A DNA stretch of 64,000 nucleotides from Geobacteraceae bacterium (GTDB lineage: Bacteria > Desulfobacterota > Desulfuromonadia > Geobacterales > Pseudopelobacteraceae): positions 391,486 through 455,485 of the forward strand of contig JADKKR010000002.1 in NCBI GenBank assembly GCA_016720395.1, in the 5' to 3' direction. Shown one piece after another: positions 57,232 to 64,000 of this stretch (its first letter is position 1; the number at the start of each line of letters is the position of its first letter). Both the position numbers and the translations under genes were made by a program. The notes beneath the pieces were generated by a model that searched no databases, was not told where the DNA came from, and saw only the letters and a list, made by a program, of their open reading frames with translations.

Positions 57232-58947
57232 CTATTGCCGGACGATGCCGTATTTGCGCATCCGGGCACGCAGTGTGCTGGCGTTGAGGCCCAGGAGCAC
57301 CGCGGCCCCGTTCTTACCCTCGATCCGCCAGCCGGTCTTCTTGAGCACCTGGAGGACATGATCGTGCTCCAGTTCAACCAGGGCCCGGATGTCCTCCCCC
57401 GCAGGCTCCTCGGCCTTGCGGAACGTATCGAAACGGTCCAGCACCTGCAGTGAACTCCCCGGGCTCATGATCACCGCCCGCTCGATGACGCTCTCCAGTT
57501 CCCGCACGTTGCCGGGCCAGTGATACTCCTCAAGGGTGTTCAGGGTCTCCTTCGAGATGCTCTCGATCCGTTTGCCGATCTTGCTGTTGAATTTGGCGAC
57601 AAAGTGATTGACCAGCAGCGGTATATCGTCCTTGCGCTGGCGGAGTGGCGGCATCGTGATCGGGAAGACGTTGAGCCGGTAGAACAGGTCTTCCCTGAAG
57701 GTGCCGTTCTTGACCTCTTCCGCCAGGTTGCGGTTGGTGGCCGCGATGATCCTGACATCGGTCTTGATGGTGCGGGGACTGCCCAGGCGCTCGAACTCGC
57801 CGTCCTGGATGACCCGCAGCAGCTTGCTCTGCAGCTCCAGGGGCATCTCGCCGATCTCGTCCAGGAAGATGGTGCCTCCGTCGGCCAGCTCGAAGTGTCC
57901 GATCTGCCGGTCGCCGGCCCCGGTGAAGGCGCCCCGCTCCCGTCCGAAGAGCTCGCTTTCCACCAGGGTCGCCGGAAGGGTCGTGCAGTTGACCGTGATC
58001 AGCGGCCTTCCCCTGCGGGAGCTCCTGCTGTGGATGGTATTAGCCACCACGCCCTTGCCGGTGCCGGTCTCGCCCAGCAGGAGAACCGTCGCGTTCATGG
58101 GAGCCACCTGCTCGATCTTGGAAAATACCTGGCCGAGGGCCTGGCTTTGGCCGATGATCTCGCCGAAGTTGTGCTGCCGGCCGACCTCCTGCTGCAGGTA
58201 GATGTTCTCGGCCTGCAGCCGGTCTTTCAGTCCTTTGATCTCGGCGAAGGCCTCCTGGAGGGACGCTTCGGCCTTCCTGCGCTCCTCGATTTCCTGGGTG
58301 AGCTGCAGGTTCGTGCTGGTCAGCTCCCGCGTGCGCTCGCCGACGGTCAGTTCCAGCCGGTCATGTGCCCGCTGGAGTTCCTCTTCCAGCTGTTTGCGGG
58401 CCGTACAGTCAAAGAGGGTCGTAAGGATACAACCCTCCTTATGATTGACGAAGGCAACGCTTTGAAACCGGCCATGGATTTTTGTACCTTTCGTACCCGT
58501 AAAACTTAATTCGCATCGCAGCAGGATCTTGCGCTGCAGGACCATTCTGAGATGATCGGAAAAGACCTTCCGCTCCCCTTCGTCGGAAATAAATCCGGTA
58601 AAGGGTCTGTTGACCAGTGCTCCCCGCTCGACTCCCAGAAGCTGGGATCCGGTGAGGTTCACCTCCCTGATCCGCCCCCTGGAATCAAAGACGAAATAAC
58701 CGACAGGTGCAAAGTCATACAGTTCGGAATAGCTGTTCCGCGATACCTCGAGCTCTTCCCGGATACGTTGCAGCTCTTCGTTCTGCATCTCCAGCTCGAC
58801 CTGATGGACCTGGAGTTCATGCAGGAGACGCTCTGCCTCTATGGTCGCCAAAGAATCCTCTGATCCAGACTTCGTGGCGTTAACCTTTTTTTCTGCAGAA
58901 CCGCGCAGAGCGGTGCTTGAGGTTTTCGTACTCCTGTTGGTTGCCAT
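57232..58947 (-). CDS. PAS-domain sigma-54 activator
   Basis: A 571-residue activator. Residues 1-70 are a charged linker and coiled coil (LLHELQVHQVELEMQNEEL), 75-190 a PAS domain (YSELYDFAPVGYFVFDSRGR), then a second coiled coil (LTQEIEERRKAEASLQ), AAA+ (Walker A GETGTGKG, GAFTGA, GGTIFLDEIGEMP) and a Fis-type HTH (GKNGAAVLLGLNASTLRARM). There is no receiver domain; the PAS domain replaces it. AAAAGGTG precedes the ATG. From FGEIIG to the end it is almost identical to 51965-53515, so both should bind the same DNA sites. It follows the CheB/CheR gene after 94 bases and may be controlled through it. Confidence 0.93.
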   Translation of the reverse strand: MATNRSTKTSSTALRGSAEKKVNATKSGSEDSLATIEAERLLHELQVHQVELEMQNEELQRIREELEVSRNSYSELYDFAPVGYFVFDSRGRIREVNLTGSQLLGVERGALVNRPFTGFISDEGERKVFSDHLRMVLQRKILLRCELSFTGTKGTKIHGRFQSVAFVNHKEGCILTTLFDCTARKQLEEELQRAHDRLELTVGERTRELTSTNLQLTQEIEERRKAEASLQEAFAEIKGLKDRLQAENIYLQQEVGRQHNFGEIIGQSQALGQVFSKIEQVAPMNATVLLLGETGTGKGVVANTIHSRSSRRGRPLITVNCTTLPATLVESELFGRERGAFTGAGDRQIGHFELADGGTIFLDEIGEMPLELQSKLLRVIQDGEFERLGSPRTIKTDVRIIAATNRNLAEEVKNGTFREDLFYRLNVFPITMPPLRQRKDDIPLLVNHFVAKFNSKIGKRIESISKETLNTLEEYHWPGNVRELESVIERAVIMSPGSSLQVLDRFDTFRKAEEPAGEDIRALVELEHDHVLQVLKKTGWRIEGKNGAAVLLGLNASTLRARMRKYGIVRQ

Positions 58948-59041
58948 GGTACACCTTTTCTGTCCCGGATCTTCCGGGAACGGGCCTGCAGCTTCCGGTT
59001 ACTCCGGGTGATGTTCTCTGATCATCTGCCGCCGGAGGGCA

Positions 59042-61759
59042 CTACCTGCGGGCTTCAAGCAGCCCCTTAAGTTGGGCGATCTCCTCACGCAGTTCAGCCT
59101 CCTGCTTCTTGGCTGCCGTGATGTTCGAAAAGGTGATCACCACCCCCGCGATCATGTCCTCCATGGTGCGGTAGGGCATGATGCGCACCGAATACCAGCG
59201 TCCGTCACTGGTGGTGATCTGTTTTTCCGAAAAGGCCAGCGTCCGCAGCACCTCCCTCGCTTCATCGATCATCCCGGGATAGTCAAGGTCGGTCACGATA
59301 TCGGCCAGCGGTCGTCCCAGATCGACCGGCCTCAGTTTGAAGAGCGTATCGGTTCCGCTGGTGAAGCGCCGGATATGGAGTTCGTTGTCCAGGAACACGG
59401 TAATTATTTCCGTACTGTTGAGCAGGTTGCGCATATCGTTGTTCACGCGCCCGAGCTCGTCCATCTTCGACTGCTGCTCGGCGTTGACCGTCTGCAGTTC
59501 CTCGTTCAGGGACTGCATCTCTTCCCGGGAGGTGGTCAGCTCTTCGTTGGTGGACTGCAGTTCCTCGTTGGTGGACTGCAGCTCCTCGTTGGTGGATTTG
59601 AGTTCTTCCTGGGAGGATTGCATCTCCTCGCGGGTGGTCTGCAGCCCTTCGCGCAGCGCCCGGAGTTCCTGCTCCAGTTCGAGGACCCGGGCGTTGCCGG
59701 AGGATGTGCTCCGGCAACGCCCGGCAGCTTTCTTTTCCCGGGTGGCGGCAACGTCGCGAAAGACGATCATCACCATCCCCCGCAACGCCTCCGGCTCTTC
59801 GATCGGCTGGACCGAAACATCGACAGCCTGGGCTGCGTCTCCTTCGCCCACCGTGAGACCCCGGGCGGTGATGGCCTCTTTTTGCCGGATCGCCTTCTGG
59901 AAGGCGCTGCCCAGTTCGAAACGCAACCCTTCGCGGGCCATGGCGAAGATGTTCCAGTTGGCCTTGCCGGCCGCCGGTTCGAGGTATTTCCCGGTCCGTC
60001 CGCTGATATAGAGGATATCGCCCTTACTGTTGGTCAGTACGGCGGGCGGTGAGAAATGCTGCAGGAGCAGCTGGTCGGCAAGCGACTGGAGGTTGGGGGC
60101 CGGGTTCAACATCGATGGCTCCTTTGATATTCCGTGCAGGGCGGGGATGAACGAGGCCGGAAATACCAGCGGTTCGCCCGGAAGAGCGGATTCGCGACGT
60201 CGGAAAAGCCGCGACTTGATATTCAACGGCGTGAAGATATCGCTGAAGCTGCTGACGGTCTCGGCGCTTCCCAGGAACATGACACCGCCCGGCGACAGGC
60301 TGTAATGGAACAGCGGGATTATCTTTTTCTGGAGTTCCGGAGCCAGGTAGATCAGCAGATTGCGGCAGATCAGCAGATCCAGCCTGGTAAAGGGGGGGTC
60401 CATGATGACGTTCTGGGTGGCGAAGGTCACCATCTCGCGGATCTCTTTCCCGACCCGGTAGCTGCCCGCTTCCCTGATAAAAAAACGCTCCAGCCTTTCG
60501 GGTGACACATCCGCGGTGATGTTGGCCGGATAGAGCCCCTGACGGGCCTTGTCGATGGCGTCCCGGTCCAGGTCGGTGGCAAAGATCTGCAGGGTGAAAT
60601 TCTCCGCGGCCGTGATCTGCCCCAGCATTTCCTTGAAGAGGATGGCCAGGGAATAGGCCTCCTCGCCGGTGGAGCAGCCCACGGACCAGGCCCGCAGCGT
60701 TCCGGCTTTCGGGTGGTTGGCCAGGAGTGTCGGCAGAATCTCCCGCTGCAGATTCTCCCAGGCCTCCGGGTCGCGGAAAAAGCTGGTCACACCGATCAGC
60801 AGTTCCTTGAAGAGGAGTTCCACCTCCTGGGGGTTCTCCTGCAGATAGCGGACATAGGAGGAGATCCTGCTGATCTGGTGGATGCTCATGCGCCGTTCGA
60901 TCCGCCGGTAGATGGTGTTCTTCTTGTACAGCGAGAAGTCCTGACCGGTCTTGGTCCGCAGCAGGATCAGAACCTTGTCAAGCGAGCTTTGTTCTTTCTC
61001 CTCCAGCGGAAACTCGGCCTTGGTGATGATCAGGGAGTGCCGCAGATAGTCGGTGATCTTACCGGGCAGAGCCTCCACCGGAGCCACGATGTCGGCCAGG
61101 CCGGCCTCGATGGCGCTCCGGGGCATGCTGTCGAACCTGGCCGAAGCCGGTTCCTGCACCAGTGAGAGGCCTCCCTTTTCCTTAATGGCCCGCAGGCCCA
61201 TGGTACCGTCCGAGCCCATGCCGGAGAGGATCACGCCGATGCTGCCCTCCTGGCAGTCCTCTGCCAGGGAGCGCAGGAAAAAATCGATGGGGAGACGCAG
61301 TCCGCGGGCCGCTGTCGGCTCGAACAGGTAGAGATGGCCGTGGAGGATCGACATATCCTTGTTCGGCGGGATCACATAGACACAGTCGGGCCTGACCTCA
61401 AGCCGGTCCCTGGCCTGGAAGACCTTCATGGTGGTGATGCGCTGGAGCAGTTCGGGCATGATACCCTTGTGGGTCGGGTCCAGGTGCTGGACGATGACAA
61501 AGGCTATGTCGCTGGCTGGCGGGACATTCTTGAGGAAGAGTTCAAGTGCCTCGAGCCCTCCGGCGGAGGCACCGATACCCACTATCGGGAAAGACTGTCT
61601 GCCCGGTCGGGCCGGGACGTCTTTCAGTGAGGCGGCGGTTGCCTTCTGCGGCTGTCCGGAAACAGGTGACGCAGTTCCCTTGCCGGCCCTGTTTAACGGG
61701 GCCGGGGGAGGGGGGTCTTCCTTATTTGAGGCCTTCTCCGGATTCTTTTTATTTTTCAT
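59042..61759 (-). CDS. CheB/CheR fusion with PAS domain
   Basis: A 905-residue protein. After a disordered 50-residue head comes a CheB methylesterase domain (55-240) with its Ser in GIGASAGG, His in VQHLDPTH and Asp in SGMGSDGTMG; then CheR (about 265-520; NTIYRRIERRM, SVGCSTGEEAYSLA, ICRNLLIYL), a first PAS-like segment, a coiled coil of QSTNEELQSTNEEL repeats (about 675-755) and a PAS domain (about 765-890). Such proteins are common signalling hubs next to PAS regulators, not only in chemotaxis. No ribosome site is seen before the ATG; a 16-bp palindrome occupies that place. It probably leads the operon with the PAS activator, since both genes run the same way. Confidence 0.92.
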   Translation of the reverse strand: MKNKKNPEKASNKEDPPPPAPLNRAGKGTASPVSGQPQKATAASLKDVPARPGRQSFPIVGIGASAGGLEALELFLKNVPPASDIAFVIVQHLDPTHKGIMPELLQRITTMKVFQARDRLEVRPDCVYVIPPNKDMSILHGHLYLFEPTAARGLRLPIDFFLRSLAEDCQEGSIGVILSGMGSDGTMGLRAIKEKGGLSLVQEPASARFDSMPRSAIEAGLADIVAPVEALPGKITDYLRHSLIITKAEFPLEEKEQSSLDKVLILLRTKTGQDFSLYKKNTIYRRIERRMSIHQISRISSYVRYLQENPQEVELLFKELLIGVTSFFRDPEAWENLQREILPTLLANHPKAGTLRAWSVGCSTGEEAYSLAILFKEMLGQITAAENFTLQIFATDLDRDAIDKARQGLYPANITADVSPERLERFFIREAGSYRVGKEIREMVTFATQNVIMDPPFTRLDLLICRNLLIYLAPELQKKIIPLFHYSLSPGGVMFLGSAETVSSFSDIFTPLNIKSRLFRRRESALPGEPLVFPASFIPALHGISKEPSMLNPAPNLQSLADQLLLQHFSPPAVLTNSKGDILYISGRTGKYLEPAAGKANWNIFAMAREGLRFELGSAFQKAIRQKEAITARGLTVGEGDAAQAVDVSVQPIEEPEALRGMVMIVFRDVAATREKKAAGRCRSTSSGNARVLELEQELRALREGLQTTREEMQSSQEELKSTNEELQSTNEELQSTNEELTTSREEMQSLNEELQTVNAEQQSKMDELGRVNNDMRNLLNSTEIITVFLDNELHIRRFTSGTDTLFKLRPVDLGRPLADIVTDLDYPGMIDEAREVLRTLAFSEKQITTSDGRWYSVRIMPYRTMEDMIAGVVITFSNITAAKKQEAELREEIAQLKGLLEARR

Positions 61760-61760
61760 A

Positions 61761-61776
61761 CTGTTATATATAACAG
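61761..61776. promoter_or_regulatory. Perfect 16-bp palindrome at the CheB/CheR start
   Basis: CTGTTATATATAACAG ends one base before the start codon (61759 on the minus strand) where a ribosome site would be expected. It could be an operator or a hairpin limiting translation. Confidence 0.6.
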
Positions 61777-62084
61777 AATATGCCGCTAATGTATCGAAAG
61801 TAATTGACGTCGAAGGATATATGTCCGGAGGCCCTCTGGATACCGCGTTTAAAGGCTTTTGCCAGGACGGCTGCCCATAATCCGGCGCGGGCAGGTATGC
61901 CTGCCGGAAAATCCTGCCGCTGAATCCATCATAAAATCACCCCCTCCATGCCCGCAGTATATCGAAGTTCTGTCACATATCGAGGCCCGGCGAAGGGCCA
62001 TCGTCCTCGCCGTCATCACCATGCTCATTCATAACATACCGATATTCATAGGCTATGTAAGCTTGTGGCCGCGGGCTCGATTGT

Positions 62085-62101
62085 TGGCCGGTTAATTGCG
62101 A
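62085..62101 (+). promoter_or_regulatory. Sigma-54 promoter upstream of the DUF3494 lipoprotein
   Basis: TGGCCGG-TTAA-TTGCGA, GG at 62086-62087, GC at 62098-62099, spacing ten. The leader to ATG 62281 would be about 170 bases and contains a small hairpin ACACG-TAA-CGTGT at 62147-62159. A weak activator-like match, CTGTCACATATCGAGG, is at 61970-61985. The rest of the 521-base gap 61760-62280 shows nothing else. Confidence 0.65.
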
Positions 62102-62280
62102 CTTGACCTGCGAGCGAGTCTGCCCACCGGACCATGGGGAGGGCTTACACGTAACGTGTGTGAAGGGGGAATCTTAAACGCGATGTGCGTATTGAATCAC
62201 GAGCGGCAAAGAGGTTGGCTGCGTAGCTGCGGCTTTGAAAGTAACAGTCTCAACAGTAGGAATTTTCGAAAGGAGGTTTT

Positions 62281-63975
62281 ATGAAACGTATCACGTCACA
62301 AAAAGCGTATCTGCTTTGTATGGTAATCATGAGTCTGTTTGTCAGTATCCTGTCCGGTTGCGGTGGAGGCGGCGGAGGGACCTGGACTCAACCGGGCACT
62401 CCCGGCAGTTCTGCTGCCAGGCCGACTGTCACTGCTACGGTCCCTGCCACCACCACCCCCGGTCCGACTCTCAATGTGCCGGTCAACTCGGCCATCACCG
62501 TGGCATTCAGCAAGGATATGGCCCCCGCGACCATCACCGCAGCAGGCGCCTTCACCGTAACCGGGCCCGGCGCTACCCCCGTACCAGGTGCCGTGCCGGC
62601 CGTAACCTACGATGTCGCATCCAAAACAGCAACCTTCCATCCCCTGGCAGCGCTTACCGGAGGGGTAACCTACACTGCCACGGTCAAAGGTCTCGGAGCC
62701 GCTCCGGCCACTGACCTGGCCGGCAACGCACTGGCGGGAAACGCAGCGACTCCGCTGGTGGCCAATGACTACGTGTGGACATTTACAACGAGCCTGGCGG
62801 CGGATACGACCCTTCCCCAGGTGACGGTCACCGTTCCTGCCACGACAACCCCTGGACCGACTCTGAACGTGCCGACCAGTTCAGCGATCAGCGCGACCTT
62901 CAATGAAGATATGCTGCCCGCCTCTGTCACTGGTCTTATAGCCTTTACCGTGACAGGCCCCGGCGTTACTCCCGTTCAAGGCGCTGCGATCCCGGTAACC
63001 TATGTAGTAGCAACCAGAACAGCAACCTTTCACCCGTTGGCAGCACTTGCCGCCGGAACAACCTATACCGCTACAATCAAGGGTCTCGGTGCTGCACCGG
63101 CTAAGGATTCTGCCGGCAATGAACTGGCAGGTGTTTCAACCTCCCCGGCTGCACCGAATGACTATGTCTGGACGTTCACTACCGCCGGCGTTGTCCCCCC
63201 TCCTGCTCTGAACATTTCATCGTTCGGGATTGCAGCTACCGCCGGGATACAAAACACCGGTAGTACAACCATTAACGGAAATGCTGTCCTTGATCCAAGC
63301 CCGCTTTGTAATAGTGTGCAGATTGATGCAGCCGGAGGTTTTGGTCTGTGCGGCGGTTCTCCGCCAATCATCAACGGACAGGTAATCAGTCTCTTATATC
63401 CGGATGCAGGAATTACGTCCGGCATTATAAAAGCACAATTGCTGGCTGAGTTTCTCGGTATCACTCCTCCGGCCGGCCCTCCTGCTGCCGGTTCACTGGG
63501 CGGTGGCATTAACCTGCCGGCCGGAACAACCTTGGGGGCACCAACCGGAAGCGCGCTGGTACAGGGAGATAACCTGTTCGTTCCCGGCGTCTATCAATCG
63601 CTGACTTCTATTTTGATCACTGGTGATATCACGCTTGACGCCCAGGGAGACCCCAACGGGAAGTTTGTCTTCCAGTCATCAAGTACGGTAGGCACGGCAG
63701 ATGGTGCCGCATCACCCGGAGTTCATACACAGATTATACTGGTAAATGGTGCCAAGGCATCCAATGTTTCCTGGCAGGCCGGTACTTCAGCGACACTTGG
63801 AACCAATTCAGATTTCCATGGCAATATTCTGGCCTCTGAAAGCATCACGATGAAGACCGGTGCAACATCGTGCGGCAGATTATTGGCCGGAGCATTTGCG
63901 GCTGGCGCATTTGTGTTTGACTCAAATGTTGTGTCCGTACCAGGAAATGTGAATGCACCACCCTCGTGTCAGTAA
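62281..63975 (+). CDS. Lipoprotein with two Ig-like repeats and a DUF3494 domain
   Basis: A 564-residue lipoprotein. AAAGGAGG lies five bases before the ATG. The signal peptide ends at lipobox LSGC followed by a poly-Gly stretch. Two Big_5-type Ig-like domains of about 120 residues follow (50-170, 180-300), both with PATTTPGPTLNVP, FHPLAALxxGxTYTAT and the closing NDYVWTFTT. The last 240 residues look like DUF3494, the beta-solenoid of bacterial ice-binding proteins: FGIAATAGIQNTGSTTINGN, GVYQSLTSILITGDITLDAQ, NGKFVFQSSSTVGTADGA and the terminal GRLLAGAFAAGAFVFDSN. Ice binding is not certain; many such domains are adhesive. It is probably surface exposed and may be sigma-54 controlled. Confidence 0.88.
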   Translation: MKRITSQKAYLLCMVIMSLFVSILSGCGGGGGGTWTQPGTPGSSAARPTVTATVPATTTPGPTLNVPVNSAITVAFSKDMAPATITAAGAFTVTGPGATPVPGAVPAVTYDVASKTATFHPLAALTGGVTYTATVKGLGAAPATDLAGNALAGNAATPLVANDYVWTFTTSLAADTTLPQVTVTVPATTTPGPTLNVPTSSAISATFNEDMLPASVTGLIAFTVTGPGVTPVQGAAIPVTYVVATRTATFHPLAALAAGTTYTATIKGLGAAPAKDSAGNELAGVSTSPAAPNDYVWTFTTAGVVPPPALNISSFGIAATAGIQNTGSTTINGNAVLDPSPLCNSVQIDAAGGFGLCGGSPPIINGQVISLLYPDAGITSGIIKAQLLAEFLGITPPAGPPAAGSLGGGINLPAGTTLGAPTGSALVQGDNLFVPGVYQSLTSILITGDITLDAQGDPNGKFVFQSSSTVGTADGAASPGVHTQIILVNGAKASNVSWQAGTSATLGTNSDFHGNILASESITMKTGATSCGRLLAGAFAAGAFVFDSNVVSVPGNVNAPPSCQ

Positions 63976-64000
63976 GAAGTGATGAAATAGTTATGTTGAC

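Noticed and set aside
62101..62280. Possible cyclic-dinucleotide (GEMM) riboswitch in the leader of the DUF3494 lipoprotein
   Set aside because: The leader has GCGGCAAAGAGG and small hairpins, but the conserved GEMM strings and their order could not be matched.

Overview
The window looks like a chromosomal segment of a Geobacter-type member of the Desulfuromonadota. Supporting signs are the many sigma-54 promoters and enhancer-binding proteins, large PAS-rich hybrid histidine kinases, CheB/CheR fusion proteins, secreted proteins with InlB-type repeats, CsbD/BON/DUF2959/DUF748 stress proteins, and dispersed hairpin repeats ending in CACAGAG/CTCTGTG. This placement rests on gene content and style; no rRNA or tRNA gene was seen.

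Layout. 1-10.4 kb (mostly + strand): end of a secreted InlB-repeat protein, an MBL-fold hydrolase overlapping a conserved 613-residue protein, a secreted M6 metalloprotease, and a GAF-domain sigma-54 activator. 10.4-24.8 kb: small envelope and stress proteins (SPOR, DUF2959, BON, Lmo0937-like), an outer-membrane barrel, a frameshifted GH13 gene, an alpha/beta hydrolase, an HTH-Usp-P-type ATPase cluster, an acetyltransferase/M20 peptidase pair, an Sll1863-like stress protein and a broken CheB. 24.8-38.5 kb (mostly - strand): PssA-like enzyme, AI-2E-family permease, DUF748, MtfA-type peptidase, cardiolipin-synthase-like lipoprotein, CsbD, a BrkB-to-DUF2147 cluster, VIT1 and DUF1003 proteins. 38.6-61.8 kb: a dense signalling island on the - strand with a histidine kinase lacking its phospho-acceptor histidine, an HD-GYP regulator, two multi-PAS hybrid kinases, two sigma-54 activators with almost identical AAA+ and DNA-binding halves, a CheB/CheR-PAS protein, and further CsbD, BON, Spy-like and STAS proteins. 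61.8-64 kb: a lipoprotein with Ig-like repeats and a DUF3494 (ice-binding-type) domain.

Main observation. At least eight intergenic regions share one architecture of about 150 bp: a palindromic site close to CCGTCATATATGACGG with extra CCGTCAG half-sites, then about 105-120 bp, then a sigma-54 -24/-12 promoter (TGGCAYG-N4-TTGCGA with exact GG-N10-GC spacing), always facing a stress or envelope gene. The genes are the alpha/beta hydrolase, HTH-Usp-P-ATPase, Sll1863-like, DUF748-permease-PssA, two csbD loci, STAS and a BTAD-like regulator. Two or three further sigma-54 promoters have weaker or no recognisable upstream sites. The two near-identical activators encoded at 52-59 kb are natural candidates to bind the shared site, which would make this a sigma-54-controlled envelope/general stress regulon. 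That link is inference.

Other oddities: three broken genes (GH13, CheB, a duplicate HTH gene with an 11-nt deletion), a perfect 11-residue repeat protein, three kinds of intergenic inverted repeat, tandem PAS copies of exactly 426 nt, and two G/C/A homopolymer-rich patches that may be assembly trouble.
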